A DNA stretch of 64,000 nucleotides from assembly GCF_016861975.1 (NCBI RefSeq), contig NZ_BOMB01000014.1:16627-80626 (forward strand). Reading direction: 5' to 3'. The notes beneath the pieces were generated by a model. It made no database searches. It saw only the letters and a program-made list of their open reading frames with translations, and was not told the origin of the DNA. A program made the translations under genes and the position numbers. Positions 61,347 to 64,000 of this stretch are shown here, piece by piece; the stretch's first letter is position 1, and each line of letters opens with the position of its first letter. The stretch is from Actinocatenispora rupis. GTDB lineage: Bacteria; Actinomycetota; Actinomycetes; Mycobacteriales; Micromonosporaceae.

Positions 61347-64000
61347 GTGAGCAAGCGGACCGCGGCGACCCGGTCTGGGCGCCCGCGCCAGCGGACCCTC
61401 ATTCCGCGGCTGAGCGACGTCCGCATCCAGTCGAAGCTCGGCCTGATCCTGCTCGTCCCCGTGCTCGCGGTCGTCGCGCTGGCGGGTATCGAGCTGGCCA
61501 CCGCCGGTCAGACCCTCGTCGACACGCGCCGGGTGGACGCCACCATCAAGCTGAGCAACCAGGCCGGCACCCTGATCCAGGAGCTGCAGAACGAGCGGCT
61601 CTCGGCCGCCCAGGTCCTGCTCGCCGACAACCGTACGGCCCGGACCAGCCTCACCGACGACTTCAAGCGGCAAAACGGCGTCACCGACCAGCAGATCGCC
61701 GCGTACAAGGCGCAGCGGGCCAACGTCACCGACCCGCCCGCCGACATGGCCGACGAGCTGGGCCTCATCGACAACCAGCTCGACTCGCTCAGCAAGAACG
61801 GGCGGCTTGAGGTCCTCTCGCCGTCGGACGCCACCGTCGCCTCCGTGACCTTCCGGTACCAGGTGCTCATCTCGGAGCTGCTCGACCTGCGGCAGTCGGT
61901 GGTCAAGATGACCGGCGACCGGCCCCTGTCCGACGAGCTGTCCGCCAACGCCGCGCTCTCCCAGGCGAAGGAGTACGCGGCGCAGGAGCAGCTCTCGCTG
62001 CTCCGGGTGATCGCCGACAAGCAGGGCTTCGACAACACCAGCTTCGAGTCGTTCCTCGGCACGCTCACCGGCCAGCAGTCGGCGTACGACGCGTTCAACC
62101 GCACGGCCACCGAGGACCAGCAACAGCTGCTCCAGGACGAGGTCAACGGCCCGCACGTGCAGGACTCGACCGCGCTGGAGACCGAGGCGCGCACCGACGG
62201 GCTCGGCAACTCGCTGTCCATCACCGCCACCTCCTGGAACAAGGCGATGTCCGAGCGGATCACCGCGATCCGCGGCGTCGAGCGCGACCTCGACGCGCAG
62301 GCGTCCGCGCACGCCCAGGACCAGGTCGCCTCCGTGGTACGGAAGGTCATCGCGGAGTCCGCCGCCGGCCTGCTCGTACTGCTCGTCGCGATCGTGCTGG
62401 CGCTGCTGGTGGCCCGGGCCATGGCCCGCTCGCTGCGGCGACTGCGCGAGGGCGCGCTGCGCGTGGCGTACGAGGGGCTGCCGCAGGCGGTGGCCCAGCT
62501 GGAGACGGCCGACTCGATCGGCGGCATGAGCCCGGACGAGATCGCCAACCAGGTCGGCGACCCGATCGCGGTCCAGGGCCGGGACGAGATCGGCCAGGTC
62601 TCCGAGGCGTTCAACGTGGTCCACCGCGAGGCGGTCAAGACCGCCGCCGGCCAGGCCGTCCTGCGCGCCAGCGTCTCCACCATGTTCGTGAACCTGGCGC
62701 GCCGGTCCCAGCTGCTGGTCGACCGGCTCATCGGGCACCTCGACCGGCTGGAGCAGGGCGAGGAGGACCCGGACCGGCTGGCCCAGCTGTTCCAGCTCGA
62801 CCACCTCGCCACCCGGATGCGCCGGAACGACGAGAACCTGCTGGTCCTCGCCGGCGCCGACTCCACCCGGGCGCGCCGCGAGGCCGCCCCGCTCGGTGAC
62901 GTACTGCGGGCCGCGCAGTCCGAGGTCGAGCAGTACACCCGGATCGAGTTCGGGGTGGTGGACCGGGACGTCGAGGTCGAGGCGACCGCGGTCAACGACG
63001 TCGTACACCTGATCGCGGAGCTGCTGGACAACGCGACCGCGTTCTCGTCGCCGGACACCGCGGTCGTGGTGGACGCGCGGCGGGTCGGCGACCGGGCCAT
63101 CGTGCAGATCGAGGACCGCGGCATCGGCATGTCGGCCGACGTCCTGGCCGAGGTCAACGAGCGGCTGGCGAATCCGCCGCTGGTGGACGTCGCGGTGTCC
63201 CGGATGATGGGTCTGGTCGTGGTCGGCCGGCTGGCGTCCCGGCTCGGCATCAAGATCGAACTCCGGCCGGCGGCCGAGCGCGGCACCATCGCCGACGTCA
63301 CCCTGCCCGCCACCGTACTGGCGGCCCTGGACCGGCCGGCGCAGCAACGTCCCGCCACCGGACTCCCCGCACAGGCCGCACCGCTCGCCCTGGAGACCGG
63401 ACCGACCGCGCCCGTACCGCCGGCGCCGGAGCCGGCGGCCGACCCGATGCCCGGCGTCCCGTTCCAGCCGGCGGCACGCGACACGATCGCCGACGCCGCG
63501 AACGGGCACCGGCACACCAACGGCATGTCCGCGCTGCCGCGCCGTTCGCCGGCGCCGCCGCCCGGCGACGAGCCGAAGCCGGCCGCCGAGCCGACCCGGC
63601 GCAGCCTGTTCGACCCGGTGCCGCGCAAGCCCAGCGAGGACGACGACGCGCAGGGCGACTGGTCCGCCACCCCGCCCGCGCAGAACGCCGACCGTACGGA
63701 CAGCTGGGCGCTGCCGGCAACGGACAGCCGCAACAACGCGTGGGCGACGCCCGCCGACGCGGACGAGTCGTGGCCGGCGCAGCTGGCCGGCGGCAAGGAC
63801 GAGACCTGGCCGCCGAAGCGCACCGACGACCGCGCCGACACCCGTCCGGTACCGCCGGCCGACGACCGGCCCGCCGTACCACCGGCCGACGACCGTACGG
63901 ACCAGCGCCCCGCCGACGACCGTACGGACTCGTGGCAGGCGGACTCCGCCCGGCAGAGCGCGACGGACCGCTGGTCCGCGAAGCCGGCGGAGCGGCAGAA
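61347..64000 (+). CDS. CvnA-like membrane histidine kinase with NIT-type sensor, partial at right edge
   Basis: At least 884 codons, open at the window end. Layout repeats that of the kinase at 9860: basic start, TM1 about 31-52, helical NIT-type sensor (LQNERLSAAQVLLADN) about 55-335, TM2 about 339-360, HAMP, a dimerisation part with LFQLDHLATRMRRNDENLLVLAG, and HATPase with ELLDNAT near 558 and EDRGIGMSADV. The tail after about 650 is long, disordered and acidic/Pro-rich, with repeated PADDR and DRTDSW words. GTG 61347 has GGAAGG about 10 bp upstream. The two kinases are clear paralogues. Roadblock, DUF742 and GTPase genes of a conservon could follow beyond the edge. Confidence 0.88.
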   Translation, partial: MSKRTAATRSGRPRQRTLIPRLSDVRIQSKLGLILLVPVLAVVALAGIELATAGQTLVDTRRVDATIKLSNQAGTLIQELQNERLSAAQVLLADNRTARTSLTDDFKRQNGVTDQQIAAYKAQRANVTDPPADMADELGLIDNQLDSLSKNGRLEVLSPSDATVASVTFRYQVLISELLDLRQSVVKMTGDRPLSDELSANAALSQAKEYAAQEQLSLLRVIADKQGFDNTSFESFLGTLTGQQSAYDAFNRTATEDQQQLLQDEVNGPHVQDSTALETEARTDGLGNSLSITATSWNKAMSERITAIRGVERDLDAQASAHAQDQVASVVRKVIAESAAGLLVLLVAIVLALLVARAMARSLRRLREGALRVAYEGLPQAVAQLETADSIGGMSPDEIANQVGDPIAVQGRDEIGQVSEAFNVVHREAVKTAAGQAVLRASVSTMFVNLARRSQLLVDRLIGHLDRLEQGEEDPDRLAQLFQLDHLATRMRRNDENLLVLAGADSTRARREAAPLGDVLRAAQSEVEQYTRIEFGVVDRDVEVEATAVNDVVHLIAELLDNATAFSSPDTAVVVDARRVGDRAIVQIEDRGIGMSADVLAEVNERLANPPLVDVAVSRMMGLVVVGRLASRLGIKIELRPAAERGTIADVTLPATVLAALDRPAQQRPATGLPAQAAPLALETGPTAPVPPAPEPAADPMPGVPFQPAARDTIADAANGHRHTNGMSALPRRSPAPPPGDEPKPAAEPTRRSLFDPVPRKPSEDDDAQGDWSATPPAQNADRTDSWALPATDSRNNAWATPADADESWPAQLAGGKDETWPPKRTDDRADTRPVPPADDRPAVPPADDRTDQRPADDRTDSWQADSARQSATDRWSAKPAERQ

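Noticed and set aside
59328..63515. Very long minus-strand open frame running through livF and antisense to the second kinase gene
   Set aside because: Only 59328-60086 is LivF. The rest is the antisense of the plus-strand kinase, with no ribosome site and Arg/Gly/Asp-rich low-complexity translation, the usual effect of high GC.

Overview
The window is high-GC, gene-dense DNA from an actinomycete, most likely a member of the Micromonosporaceae or a close relative. The order sucC-sucD-DUF6350-purN-purH ... folD-mdh-icd ... trpS-SCO4848-like-BMP transporter-cdd-deoA-add is the conserved core order known from Streptomyces and related actinomycetes. GTG starts and 4-bp ATGA/GTGA stop-start overlaps are common, and the tetranucleotide GTAC is strikingly frequent. 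Genus-level placement is inference. I see no rRNA, tRNA, IS element, prophage or CRISPR array.

Layout. 1-8.8 kb: the end of a cobalamin-binding mutase subunit, then a PH-like membrane protein, succinyl-CoA synthetase (sucCD), a DUF6350 protein, two small membrane proteins on the minus strand, and the purine genes purN-purH. 8.8-9.9 kb: a long non-coding stretch with a terminator, a block of degenerate local duplications and a candidate promoter. 9.9-20.7 kb: an accessory stretch with a nitrate-sensing-type (CvnA-like) kinase, a crotonase, an orphan LIV-type binding lipoprotein, a methyltransferase, an FAD oxidoreductase, a divergent MFS/TetR pair with a visible operator, and a CPA1 antiporter. 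20.7-25.8 kb: UBP zinc finger, folD, mdh, DUF1707, icd and a GNAT protein.

25.9-33.6 kb is a sugar module: a minus-strand operon deoR-galT-galE-galK (Leloir pathway) faces a plus-strand CUT1 transporter (lipoprotein plus two permeases, no ATPase). 33.7-36.0 kb: trpS, a 2'-5' RNA ligase-like protein, a minus-strand structured RNA unit that looks like an attenuator without a target gene, and an SCO4848-type membrane protein. 36.2-43.4 kb is a nucleoside salvage module: BMP-type nucleoside ABC transporter (lipoprotein, double ATPase, two permeases), cytidine deaminase and thymidine phosphorylase; adenosine deaminase follows at 48.7 kb. 43.5-48.7 kb: a leaderless HTH/Clp-N protein under a perfect inverted repeat, a cupin, a DUF4272 protein, and a SenS/SenR-like two-component system divergent from an HbpS-like secreted protein coupled to an ankyrin lipoprotein. 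49.8-54.9 kb: EEP-family protein, DUF1269 protein, a 33-aa membrane peptide, an aldehyde dehydrogenase and a cytochrome P450. 55.2-60.9 kb: a branched-chain amino acid transporter on the minus strand (livG-livF, a uridine-kinase-like gene, binding protein, livH, livM). The window ends inside a second CvnA-like kinase.

The observations I rate highest are the minus-strand tiny-ORF/terminator RNA at 35.4-35.7 kb, the autoregulation-like palindrome over the start codon of the Clp-N/HTH gene, the HbpS-ankyrin pairing next to SenSR, the apparent CTG start of the nucleoside ABC ATPase, a dispersed inverted 74-bp repeat, and the GTAC bias.
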